Positions 6,828 to 15,042 of a stretch of 20,211 nt of DNA are shown one piece after another. The translations under genes and the position numbers were made by a program. Source of the DNA: Methanomassiliicoccus sp. UBA345 (GTDB taxonomy: Archaea > Thermoplasmatota > Thermoplasmata > Methanomassiliicoccales > Methanomassiliicoccaceae); NCBI GenBank assembly GCA_002504525.1, contig DATD01000008.1, positions 1 through 20,211 on the forward strand. The letters run 5' to 3'. Below the pieces are notes generated by a model. It did not search any database, was not told where the DNA came from, and saw nothing but the letters and a program-made list of their open reading frames with translations. Numbering within the stretch: the stretch's first letter is position 1; each line of letters opens with the position of its first letter.

Positions 6828-6858
6828 ATCGGGTATACCAGACTAGGTTTTACCCGAT
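6828..6858. promoter_or_regulatory. Inverted repeat spanning promoter and start codon of the surface-protein gene
   Basis: ATCGGGTA (6828-6835) is repeated in inverse as TACCCGAT (6851-6858), where the last AT belongs to the ATG start at 6857. An AT-rich TATA-like tract (TTAAAATAAA, about 6814-6823) lies directly upstream. The arrangement suits either an operator between TATA box and start codon or, if transcription begins early enough, an mRNA hairpin that hides the start codon. Confidence 0.45.
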
Positions 6859-9800
6859 GATCCATTCCTCTAGGGTCTCTGTACTGATCGGCCTGATGCT
6901 ACTGATCGGACCAGCTTTTTTGATGGCAGGATGTGTTGAAGCAGAACCGGGATCGATGGGGGACGAGATCGTCAGGACCCCCCACGCCCCCATTCGCGTC
7001 TACAATGATACTCAACTTCACGATTTGGGGTTCCCGGGAGAGGGAACGGCCGAGGATCCTTATCGGATCGAGAATCTGAACATCGATTCCTCTGCATACG
7101 ACATATGGCCCGGACTGATATTGGCTTTCACATCTAAGCACGTCATCGTATCCAACTGTTCGATCTCAAATGCAACGAACGGTTTGATGTTCAATGATGG
7201 GGGCAAACCAGCGGACGTATTTGCTAGCCAGGTGTTCGTCTATAAAGCATCAAATATCATGCTTAGTTCCTGCGTTGTGCAGAGTACATTGAGTGCCGGC
7301 GTAGGCGGCATAGGTGTGGTCAGTTCTTCCAACATGACCGTCCATGACACCGTTATTTCCGACACGAACAGTGCTCTGAAGGTAAAATCCGTTACGAACT
7401 TCACGTTCTCGAACAATCTAGTACGTTCTGGATTAGATGGGTTATACTTTGAAGGCGGAAATGGTCTCAGAGTCGACAATAATACTGTGAATGGAGCCCT
7501 TGGATACGCGGTGTCAGTGGAATCCGTCAATAACGTGAGCATCTGTGACAACACCCTCCTTGATTATTCTGGCGGAAACAGTCTCATATTCGCACCGATT
7601 GAAATCAGCAGGTCATCTGACGGTGAGATCAGGCGCAACCTGATTGATAGCTCAGCTCATTCAGGGATAGTACTTTTCGATACTGAAGGATACATCGTCG
7701 ATGGGAACACCATCACCAACAGCGGGAATTACGGCATCTATCTGGATGAGCCTGCGTTGGGCGGACCTCATGTAATCTCCAACAACACGGTCACCTCGGC
7801 CGAGTATGGCATTTGGGCCGAAGGGGACAATACCTCGGTCGAGAACAACGTCATAACGGACATTTCTTGGCTCGGAATATATCTCTCGAATTCGGACGAC
7901 GGCAGGGTGGTGGGCAACACCATAACGAACGCCACGCGCGGGTTTGGCCTGACCGATTGTTATCGCGCCAACATGACGATGAACGTCATCTCGGAGCCCG
8001 CTGTGCTTCTGGGAGTTATTCAGGGCAATGCAGAGGGTTCTCGCATCTGGCTCAACGCGTTCTACCATAATAGTCAGTCCGTTATCGACTCTTCTGGTGA
8101 GATATCCTGGCATTTCGGCGGCCTGGGCAACTATTGGAGCTTCGTGAATGGGCTCAACAATGCCGACATTGATCGGAACGGCATATGGGACAACCCGGTC
8201 AGCATCCTCAGCACAAGCTCAGTGGATGAGTTCCCTCTCACCTCCCCCATCGGGCCACCCAGCAACATGACCCTGACCGCAGAATATGGTGGTTTTGATG
8301 GCTACGCTCCGACATTCAAATTTCGTAACTACACTGCGATTTTCAAATTTCAAGAACTGCAATGGCTTATCGGAGAGCCGATCACAGACATGCATTTCTA
8401 CAGATATGACGGCTATGGAGTGATGGGGTGGTCCACCGGCCCGACAGGGTTGACGCTCCATGATCAAAGCGTCACACCTGGCATTAACTACACCTATGGC
8501 GCATATGCATTCAGAGGCTCCGAGCTGGGCGTGGTACGGTCCTTGAACATCACCCTGGTCGACTCGACCCTGCCAATGGTGAACGTGATCAGTCCAGGGG
8601 ATGGCCAATTGTTCACAGGGCTGCCTATCCAGATCAACTGGACCGGCAGTGATGACTTCAAGTTAGGTGTTCATCACTACATGGTGGGCCTCTCCCCGGA
8701 CTCGTACACTTATGTCGCCGGGAGCACGACGAGCTTTAACATCACCTCCATTCCGGATGGTCAGCATACTTTCGTGGTCGAAGCGTACGACTACTATGGC
8801 AACATGGCATATGCCACAGTACGCATCATCGTCGATGCGGTGGGGCCGGAGCTGATCATATCCTCGCCGGAGGAAGAGAGTGCCGTCAGGGGCGAAGCGC
8901 TCCTCGGCTGGACGGTCTCCGACAACGGAAGCGCGGTAGCCTTGGTGCAGTACAGGCTGAACGGAGGTCCCTGGATAAATGTCACCGGGAACAGCCTATC
9001 GCTGACCGGTCTTGCCGACGGCCCCCACTCCGTAGAGCTGAGGGCCCATGATCTCAATGGCCATAACACTACCAGGATCATTCATTTCTTCTCGGACACT
9101 GGCAAACCATGGGCGGACATAACATGGCCTGCGAGCAATGAGCTGATCAATGCATCGAGCGTCTGGGTCACCTGGATCAGCGATGACACCACCACAAAGA
9201 TAGCGACAGCAGAGGTATCTTTGGACGGAGGGGCATACATTTCCGCGGCCTACCTCGACCGGCATCTCTTCAGCAGCCTCTCCGACGGAACCCATGCCGT
9301 GTCGGTAAGGGTCACCGATCTGGCAGGCAACTATCATGTCGTCAACATATCCTTTGTTATCGATACCACGCCGCCCTTGCTGTCGATCCTCTTGCCTGGG
9401 GAAGGCTCGTCGCACGGCGTTGACGTCAATGTGAGCTGGACGGGCAGCGACATCACTTCGGGCCTTGACAGATACGAGATCAGCATCGATGGCGGCGAAT
9501 GGCAGCCAAGAGGCAAAGTCGCTTCCATCGAACTGTTCGACCTCGACCTCGGGCAGCATGTGGTCCGGGTCAGAGCATGGGACGTTGCCGGCAATAGCGG
9601 AACGGCAGAGCGGATGTTCTATGTCGACCTGGCCGGACCGGTGGTGGAACTGTCCCATGGGAGCACTGTCATCACCAACGACTGGACTTTCCTCGTGGAA
9701 TGGACCGGTTCTGATGACGCCAGCGGAATCGCGTACTACTTGCTCCGTTACGACGGAGCTGTGGTCTATGGCGGCACCTCCCTGAACTATGAGGTGGACA

Positions 9801-11041
9801 TATCCAACACAGGCGAGCACCTCGTCGAGGTCGTCGCGTATGACCGTGCGGGAAAAAGCGGCTCTGACTCCTTCGTCCTGATCGTCGATCGCTCTGGCCC
9901 TCTGGTGAAGATGATCGAACCCGAGCACAACAGTCTGCTCTCCGACGGCAGGGTGGTGGTGTCGTGGACCGGCTCTGACCGCCTCGGAGGGGAGAATGAC
10001 GGGGTGCATCACTACGAGATCAGCGTCAACGGCGGCCCGTACCGGGATGTTGGGCGCGACACCTCTGCAGAGCTCGAACTCCAGGATGGCAAGCATATCG
10101 TCAGGATCAAAGCGTTCGACATGCTCGGCAACGAGCGGATAAGCTTGGTCCGATTCTTCATCGATACCACTGCCCCTGAGGCGAGCATACTCTCCCCAAC
10201 GGAGGGCGGGTGGTGCAAAGGCACGGTAAACGTCGACGCGCAGGGCACCGACCGGCAGTCCTCAGTGGTCTACCAGTTCAGGCTGGACGGCGGAGATTGG
10301 TCCTCCTCTGGAGCCTCCGGAACGATGACGTATCAGTCGCTCTCGGCCGGACGTCACAATGTGGAGGTCATGGTCACCGATGAGGCCGGTCATTCCAATG
10401 TTGCCTCGGTGAGCTTCACCGTGGACCTTACCGCCCCGTCGGTGGTCGACAGGATTCCTCAGGGGGAAAGCGTCTCCCCTTATTCAGCCATCAAGGTGAC
10501 GTTCTCGGAGGCGATGGACCCGGCAAGCCTGCAGTTCGCCCTCACCGGAGTGGAAGGAACCGTTACCATGGTCAGCAATGTCATGGTATTCGCCCCGTCG
10601 TCCCCCCTTCTGGAGAACACGGTCTACCGGGCGACGGTGAGCGGGTCGGACCTCGCCGGCAACAAGCTGAGCGAGGCCTGGTCCTTCGCCACTACCTCGG
10701 TCAGCCGTGTCAGCGGCACCGTGGTCGGCCCTGACGGGCAGCGGATCTCCGGAGCGACCGTGACCCTGGACAGCGGGGAGACCGCCGTCACCGACGGGGA
10801 GGGCCGCTTTTCATTCTGGGCGACGCTGGGTGAGCATAAGGTCAGCGTTTCAATGGATGGTTATGGCAACGGCACCAGCACGATAACCGTCGGAACAGGA
10901 GCTGCTGAGGTCGGCGAGATCAAGCTGAGCGAAAAAAGCTCTTCAGTTGCCGGGATCGGGTCGGAGGTGATGGCAGCGGTCGCTGTGGTTGCGATCGCCG
11001 TTGTCGCAGCGGGGGTCCTTTTCCTTCGCCGGAAGCCGTGA
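6857..11041 (+). CDS. Large modular cell-surface protein: beta-helix, seven Ig-like repeats, C-terminal membrane anchor
   Basis: A 1394-aa exported protein. Residues 7-25 form a hydrophobic signal, and LMAGC (22-26) is close to a lipobox. Residues about 50-465 are a right-handed parallel beta-helix of the NosD/PbH1 kind, with many N-N-x-(I/V) turns and repeated short strands such as ISNNTVTSAEYGIW. A fibronectin-like module (about 468-571) follows. Seven Ig-like modules of 87-92 residues start at Pro573, 664, 751, 840, 928, 1015 and 1107, most ending in an F-x-(I/V)-D-x-(T/A) strand. An SbsA-type Ig domain (1194-1281, with FSEAMDPASL) and a carboxypeptidase-regulatory-like domain (1282-1363, VSGTVVGPDG) come next. 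A membrane helix (about 1370-1390) with terminal RRKP places the bulk outside. Roles in adhesion, the envelope lattice or glycan binding are possible, but no catalytic site is evident. GC rises strongly from the beta-helix to the 3' end. Confidence 0.9.
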   Translation: MIHSSRVSVLIGLMLLIGPAFLMAGCVEAEPGSMGDEIVRTPHAPIRVYNDTQLHDLGFPGEGTAEDPYRIENLNIDSSAYDIWPGLILAFTSKHVIVSNCSISNATNGLMFNDGGKPADVFASQVFVYKASNIMLSSCVVQSTLSAGVGGIGVVSSSNMTVHDTVISDTNSALKVKSVTNFTFSNNLVRSGLDGLYFEGGNGLRVDNNTVNGALGYAVSVESVNNVSICDNTLLDYSGGNSLIFAPIEISRSSDGEIRRNLIDSSAHSGIVLFDTEGYIVDGNTITNSGNYGIYLDEPALGGPHVISNNTVTSAEYGIWAEGDNTSVENNVITDISWLGIYLSNSDDGRVVGNTITNATRGFGLTDCYRANMTMNVISEPAVLLGVIQGNAEGSRIWLNAFYHNSQSVIDSSGEISWHFGGLGNYWSFVNGLNNADIDRNGIWDNPVSILSTSSVDEFPLTSPIGPPSNMTLTAEYGGFDGYAPTFKFRNYTAIFKFQELQWLIGEPITDMHFYRYDGYGVMGWSTGPTGLTLHDQSVTPGINYTYGAYAFRGSELGVVRSLNITLVDSTLPMVNVISPGDGQLFTGLPIQINWTGSDDFKLGVHHYMVGLSPDSYTYVAGSTTSFNITSIPDGQHTFVVEAYDYYGNMAYATVRIIVDAVGPELIISSPEEESAVRGEALLGWTVSDNGSAVALVQYRLNGGPWINVTGNSLSLTGLADGPHSVELRAHDLNGHNTTRIIHFFSDTGKPWADITWPASNELINASSVWVTWISDDTTTKIATAEVSLDGGAYISAAYLDRHLFSSLSDGTHAVSVRVTDLAGNYHVVNISFVIDTTPPLLSILLPGEGSSHGVDVNVSWTGSDITSGLDRYEISIDGGEWQPRGKVASIELFDLDLGQHVVRVRAWDVAGNSGTAERMFYVDLAGPVVELSHGSTVITNDWTFLVEWTGSDDASGIAYYLLRYDGAVVYGGTSLNYEVDISNTGEHLVEVVAYDRAGKSGSDSFVLIVDRSGPLVKMIEPEHNSLLSDGRVVVSWTGSDRLGGENDGVHHYEISVNGGPYRDVGRDTSAELELQDGKHIVRIKAFDMLGNERISLVRFFIDTTAPEASILSPTEGGWCKGTVNVDAQGTDRQSSVVYQFRLDGGDWSSSGASGTMTYQSLSAGRHNVEVMVTDEAGHSNVASVSFTVDLTAPSVVDRIPQGESVSPYSAIKVTFSEAMDPASLQFALTGVEGTVTMVSNVMVFAPSSPLLENTVYRATVSGSDLAGNKLSEAWSFATTSVSRVSGTVVGPDGQRISGATVTLDSGETAVTDGEGRFSFWATLGEHKVSVSMDGYGNGTSTITVGTGAAEVGEIKLSEKSSSVAGIGSEVMAAVAVVAIAVVAAGVLFLRRKP
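8573..10435 (+). repeat. Seven tandem Ig-like protein repeats inside the surface protein
   Basis: Modules begin at about 8573, 8846, 9107, 9374, 9638, 9899 and 10175, spaced 261-276 bases apart. Each starts with a Pro-led strand, most carry a W-x-x-S-D motif (WTGSD in four) near the front and a G-x-H-x-V-x-V-x-A-x-D motif near the end. The sequences have diverged, so this is a protein-level repeat; the DNA copies are not near-identical. Confidence 0.8.
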
Positions 11042-11058
11042 GAGTCGGTTCCCCGCTC

Positions 11059-11080
11059 AAACTTTTTCCTCCTTCCCCCT
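11059..11080 (+). terminator. Pyrimidine-rich tract, possible terminator of the surface-protein gene
   Basis: About 20 bases after the stop codon is a pyrimidine tract (CTTTTTCCTCCTTCCCCC). Archaeal RNA polymerase releases transcripts at U-rich tracts without needing a hairpin. The match is modest. Confidence 0.35.
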
Positions 11081-11132
11081 AATAATTCTTTTGCCAAGGA
11101 AAATGAGGGCCAGCCTCGCGGGGGTTGCTAAG

Positions 11133-11141
11133 TATTTATAT
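11133..11141 (+). promoter_or_regulatory. TATA box of the fbp-tpiA operon
   Basis: TATTTATAT, identical to the nadA box, predicts a start near 11164 and a leader of about 20 bases. That leader carries AGGGGAA (11170-11176) six bases before the fbp ATG, so unlike most genes here this mRNA has a ribosome-binding site. Confidence 0.6.
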
Positions 11142-11182
11142 GGCAAGCATTATTTCCACAACATAGCTCAGGGGAAAATGGA

Positions 11183-12325
11183 ATGTCAGATAGGGTTACT
11201 GTATCAGTCATAAAAGCAGACGTAGGATCGGTTGGCGGACACGCCAGGCCTCACCCGCTCATGATGCGGAAGTGCGAGGAGCGGCTTGCCGACGGTCTTG
11301 CGGCCGGAACTATCAACGACTATTACGTCACCAGGGTGGGAGATGACATCAATCTGTTCCTGACCCACAACCGCGGTGAGAACAACAAGGACATCCACGG
11401 CCTGGCCTGGGAGGCGTTCATGGATGCGACCAAGGTCGCCAAGTCCATGAAGCTCTACGCTGCCGGGCAGGACCTGTTGACCGACGCCTTCTCCGGCAAC
11501 GTCCGCGGCGCCGGACCGGGAGCGGCGGAGATGGAGTTCAAGGAGCGCGGCGCGGAGCCCATGGTATTCTTCATGGCCGACAAGACCGAGCCGTCCTCAT
11601 ACTCGCTCCCATTGTGCCGGACCTTCATGGACCCGTTCACCACGACTGGCCTGGTCATCGACCCCCGTGCTCACGAGGGCTTCAAGTTCGAGATCGTGGA
11701 CGTATGCGACTCCAAGAAGGTCGTGATGTCCTCGCCCGATGAGACGTACGACATGCTCACCCTCCTGGGCGATACCACCAGGTATGCGATCAAGAGGATC
11801 TGGAGCAAGAGCGACGATATCGGCATAGCGGCCGTCGTCTCGACGGAGAAGCTGAACATCTCTGCCGGCAAGTACGTCGGCAAGGACGATCCGGTCTGCG
11901 TGTGCCGGTGCCAGAGCGGCCTCCCCGCCGTCGGCGAAGTACTGCAGCCGTATATGTTCCCCTCCCTGGTGGCCGGATGGATGCGCGGCTCCCACTATGG
12001 TGGATGGTACCCTTGCTCGGTCGAGGATTCGGACCCCGTGTTCTTCGACGGGCCGCCCCGCATCGTCGCCCTCGGGATGATGGTCAGCAACGGCAAGTTC
12101 CAGGGTCTCGAGGACCCGGGTTCCAAGCCAGGCGTTCACATCCCCGTGGACTACTTCTCGGGAAGCTGCTGGGACGAGGCCCGGAAGGGCGCGGTCAAGG
12201 CGTCCATCTACATGCGCCGCCACGGGCCGTTCATGCCCGCCGTGCTGGGGCCGGAGGAGATGGAGTACACCACCCGTCCGTCCGTCCTCTCCAAGCTCAA
12301 GGAAAGGATGGAGAAGCTTGACTGA
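11183..12325 (+). CDS. fbp: Bifunctional fructose-1,6-bisphosphate aldolase/phosphatase
   Basis: Archaeal type V FBPase that both condenses triose phosphates to fructose 1,6-bisphosphate and dephosphorylates it to fructose 6-phosphate, pulling carbon toward gluconeogenesis. The 380-aa length is typical. N-terminal TVSVIKADVGSVGGH (6-20) supplies metal-binding Asp and His. GAGPGAAEMEF (109-119) and FMADKTEPSSY (130-140) follow. LNISAGKYVGKDDP (224-237) holds the Tyr231/Lys234 pair, whose spacing matches the catalytic Tyr and Schiff-base Lys of the Thermoproteus enzyme; Lys134 matches its other catalytic lysine. GWYPCSV and DYFSGSCWDEAR are further conserved blocks. The start is ATG 11183, with AGGGGAA upstream; an ATG at 11178 is out of frame. 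The 3' end overlaps tpiA by 8 bases, so the two are co-transcribed and probably translationally coupled. Confidence 0.96.
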   Translation: MSDRVTVSVIKADVGSVGGHARPHPLMMRKCEERLADGLAAGTINDYYVTRVGDDINLFLTHNRGENNKDIHGLAWEAFMDATKVAKSMKLYAAGQDLLTDAFSGNVRGAGPGAAEMEFKERGAEPMVFFMADKTEPSSYSLPLCRTFMDPFTTTGLVIDPRAHEGFKFEIVDVCDSKKVVMSSPDETYDMLTLLGDTTRYAIKRIWSKSDDIGIAAVVSTEKLNISAGKYVGKDDPVCVCRCQSGLPAVGEVLQPYMFPSLVAGWMRGSHYGGWYPCSVEDSDPVFFDGPPRIVALGMMVSNGKFQGLEDPGSKPGVHIPVDYFSGSCWDEARKGAVKASIYMRRHGPFMPAVLGPEEMEYTTRPSVLSKLKERMEKLD

Positions 12326-12995
12326 TCTCCGCGTTCCTGCGGTCATCATCAACTTCAAGGCCTACTCTGAGGTGGAGGGCGGCAAGGCCCTTCGCCTCGC
12401 CCAGGCCTGCCAGGATATCGCGGAGCGAACGGGTGTCAGCATCGCGGTGTGCCCGCCCGCCACCGCCATTGCGCAGATCGCCGGCTCGGTGAACGTTCCG
12501 GTGTTCGCACAGCACGTCGATCCCTGCAAGCCCGGGGCGGCCACCGGACGGTTGACAGCGCACCTGCTAAGGGGCGCGGGCGCCAAGGGCACTTTGATCA
12601 ACCATTCTGAGCGCCGTCTAAGGCTGGCCGACATCGGAATGGCGGTCGAGACGTGCCGCGCCAACGAGCTTGTGACGGTCGTATGCACCGACACCCCGTC
12701 GACATCGGCCGCCGCAGCATCGCTGAAGCCGGACTTCATCGCAGTGGAGCCGCCCGAACTGATCGGCGGCGACATATCGGTGACGGACGCCCAGCCTGAA
12801 GTGATCGAACGGACCGTGAACGCGGTCCGCCGGATCGACGATGGCGTCAGGGTGCTGTGCGGCGCCGGCATCAAGACCGGCCAGGATGTAAAGAGGGCCG
12901 TGGAGCTGGGCGCCGTTGGCGTTCTCCTTGCTTCAGGCGTCGTCAAGGCCCCCGACCCAGCAAAGGCGCTCGCCGACCTGGTCCAATTTCTTTAA
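12318..12995 (+). CDS. tpiA: Triosephosphate isomerase, archaeal short form
   Basis: Interconverts glyceraldehyde 3-phosphate and dihydroxyacetone phosphate, the two substrates of the FBP aldolase encoded just upstream. At 225 aa it has the short archaeal length (about 220-230, against about 250 in bacteria). Catalytic residues are visible: Asn12 and Lys14 (NFKAY), His96 (NHSERR) and Glu144 (VEPPELIG). Phosphate-binding glycines lie in CGAGIKTGQD (181-190) and GAVGVLLASGVVK (198-210). The start is a TTG at 12318 inside the end of fbp, with GGAG five bases upstream; no ATG or GTG lies between it and the first catalytic strand. The overlap with fbp implies coupled translation. A hairpin with a pyrimidine tail follows the stop. 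Confidence 0.95.
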   Translation: MTDLRVPAVIINFKAYSEVEGGKALRLAQACQDIAERTGVSIAVCPPATAIAQIAGSVNVPVFAQHVDPCKPGAATGRLTAHLLRGAGAKGTLINHSERRLRLADIGMAVETCRANELVTVVCTDTPSTSAAAASLKPDFIAVEPPELIGGDISVTDAQPEVIERTVNAVRRIDDGVRVLCGAGIKTGQDVKRAVELGAVGVLLASGVVKAPDPAKALADLVQFL

Positions 12996-13028
12996 GCGGC
13001 CTAACTGTAGCCGCTCTTCTTTTCTTAT
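12995..13028 (+). terminator. Hairpin plus pyrimidine tract after tpiA
   Basis: AGCGGC (12995-13000) pairs with GCCGCT (13010-13015) around a 9-base loop, and the U-rich tract CTTCTTTTCTT follows. It begins at the last base of the tpiA stop and ends 10 bases before the GTG of the next gene, so it plausibly ends the fbp-tpiA mRNA. The T-rich end may also overlap the next promoter. Confidence 0.5.
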
Positions 13029-13037
13029 CCTCATCCA

Positions 13038-15035
13038 GTGACTGCATGGATGAGAGGCCTGTACCTCCTGGCCGTGTTGGTCCTTCTACTCCCCACCACC
13101 CAGTTCGGCCTCTCGTTCCCTTCTGACACGCCAGGGGTACAAACCGTTTTTTCGTTCGAGGGATCGGATGACCGGGATGTCCTTCTAATTGAGGTGTGCC
13201 CCGGTCATCCGTCGGAGCACATCGTCATTGAGAATCGCGGCGCCCTTGCTGTCCTGGACGGTTGGTCCATATCCGACGGCGAGGGAGCAGTCACGCTTGC
13301 GAACATCTCTCTGGCCAACGGCGAACTATTGGCCCTGGCCGTCGACCCTGCGGCTTTCAGCGTATTGCACCCCATGGTCAGATGCATCGACATGTCCTCG
13401 TCGGAAGTGGTACGCTCTGGACGTTTCACCTTAGCCGATCAGGGCGACTGCGTGTTGCTGTACGATGCGGGCGGCGTTCTACGGGATAGCCTCTACTTCG
13501 GCAAGACCCCTGACCCATTGGAAGGATGGTCCGGCTCGCCGGTGCTGCAGGTCACAAGAGGACATGCTGCCGTCCGTGTCGACGGCGACACCGACACTGC
13601 CGCGGACTGGAGGGCGGAGCCGCCGGGAAGGAGCGATGTCGCGACGGCAACGTTCCGTGCCGCCGTCGAGCCGTTCACCGCGCCGGAGGAGGCGAGAGAC
13701 CGCGTGCTGCGTGAGATATCGCTGGCCTCGTTCTCCTTGAAGGTAGCCGTCTATGAACTGACGGACGGCCCGATAACGTCGGCGATGTGCGAGCGTGCTC
13801 GAAGCGGCGTTGACGTCGAGGTGCTGGTGGAGGGGCAGCCGGTGTCCGGCATCGATGAGAGATGCACATCCGCTCTTTCCACCCTCTCGGGCAGCGGTTG
13901 CGATGTCAAGCTGCTGTCATCGCAGAACGGTTACAAGCGGTATGACTATCTTCACTGCAAGTACCTCGTTGCCGATGACCGTCGAGTATTGGTCATGTCG
14001 GAGAACTGGGCCAATGGCCTGATGCAGAACAGGGGGTGGGGGGCGGTGTGCGACGACCGGCAGCTCGCCCGCCACATGACAACGGTGTTCGACCAGGATT
14101 TCACAGGGCCGATCGACGTACGCGAACCGCCCGTCGCGCCGATCTTGGACGTCGGACCGTGGGCGGCGATCAATCTCCCCTATCGCCGCTATGTGGCAGA
14201 GGTGGCGCCGATCGTATCGCCCGACAACGCGGAGGAGCAGTATGTCGAACTGCTCCGCACCGCTGACCGTCGACTGCTGGTCCAGGTGTTGTACATTGAG
14301 GAGGATTGGATCGCCCAGGAGAGCCTTCTCTCGGAGTTGACATCGGCCGCGGCGCGGGGCGTCCAGGTCCGGGTGCTGCTCGACTCCGCGTGGTCGTCGA
14401 AGGAGAACCTCAGGGTAGCGGCGCACCTCAACGAGGCGGCCGATGCAGCAGGATGGGACCTCGAGGCAAAGCTGATCTCCCCATATCATGACCTCGGGAT
14501 AGTTCACAATAAGGGCATGATCATCGACGACGTCGCCGTCGTATCGTCCCTCAACTGGTGCGATCCCGCTCTGCGTGACAACCGGGAGATCGGCCTGGCC
14601 ATAACCTCCGAGGAGGTGAGCGACTACTTCGCCGAGGTGTTCTGGACCGACTGGTGCGAGGACCCGTTCCCTCCTTCGCTTGAACTACCATGGTACGACT
14701 GCATCGTCGAGGAGAACGTTCCCGTGGTGATCGACGCGTCCAACGCCTCTGACGCTTCCGGCATATCGAGGGTGGAGTTCGACCTCGGCCCCGATGGCAT
14801 CGTTGATTGGAACGGAACCTCTTGGAGCGTCATGCTGCCGGCCGGGGTGCACGTGGTCAGCGTCACTGCCTACGACGCCTTCAACAACACCGCGGTGAGG
14901 AGCTGCACCATCGAGGTCCTGGCATGCTCCGATCATGAGAACGGTTTCCGGGGAGCGGTGCTGTTGGCCGTTCCCGCGGTCGCCGTCCTGGCGATATTGT
15001 CATTGAAAAGGATTATTGAGAAGCGGAACCATTGA
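13038..15035 (+). CDS. Exported lamin-tail/phospholipase D-family protein with C-terminal membrane anchor
   Basis: A 665-aa protein with four parts. A signal peptide (about 5-27) leads into a lamin-tail-like beta domain (about 50-190; VIENRGALAVLDGWSISDG, then LADQGDCVLLYDAGG). A phospholipase D-like double domain (about 205-545) follows, with both HKD motifs intact: HCKYLVADD (His306, Lys308, Asp313) and HNKGMIIDD (His490, Lys492, Asp497), each followed by the usual SxNW segment. An Ig-like module (about 548-635) and a membrane helix near the C-terminus close it. PLD enzymes cleave phosphodiesters through a phosphohistidine; the substrate may be extracellular DNA or lipid. The exported position and lamin-tail partner, common in secreted nucleases, favour a nuclease. 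The start is GTG 13038; the in-frame ATG at 13050 would also keep the signal peptide. The 3' end abuts the acetyltransferase gene. Confidence 0.9.
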   Translation: MTAWMRGLYLLAVLVLLLPTTQFGLSFPSDTPGVQTVFSFEGSDDRDVLLIEVCPGHPSEHIVIENRGALAVLDGWSISDGEGAVTLANISLANGELLALAVDPAAFSVLHPMVRCIDMSSSEVVRSGRFTLADQGDCVLLYDAGGVLRDSLYFGKTPDPLEGWSGSPVLQVTRGHAAVRVDGDTDTAADWRAEPPGRSDVATATFRAAVEPFTAPEEARDRVLREISLASFSLKVAVYELTDGPITSAMCERARSGVDVEVLVEGQPVSGIDERCTSALSTLSGSGCDVKLLSSQNGYKRYDYLHCKYLVADDRRVLVMSENWANGLMQNRGWGAVCDDRQLARHMTTVFDQDFTGPIDVREPPVAPILDVGPWAAINLPYRRYVAEVAPIVSPDNAEEQYVELLRTADRRLLVQVLYIEEDWIAQESLLSELTSAAARGVQVRVLLDSAWSSKENLRVAAHLNEAADAAGWDLEAKLISPYHDLGIVHNKGMIIDDVAVVSSLNWCDPALRDNREIGLAITSEEVSDYFAEVFWTDWCEDPFPPSLELPWYDCIVEENVPVVIDASNASDASGISRVEFDLGPDGIVDWNGTSWSVMLPAGVHVVSVTAYDAFNNTAVRSCTIEVLACSDHENGFRGAVLLAVPAVAVLAILSLKRIIEKRNH

Positions 15036-15042
15036 GGTAAAG

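Noticed and set aside
8996..10096. 366-codon open frame on the minus strand inside the surface-protein gene
   Set aside because: Antisense to the Ig-like repeats; its His/Asp/Val-rich composition reflects the reverse complement of those repeats, with no domain or promoter.
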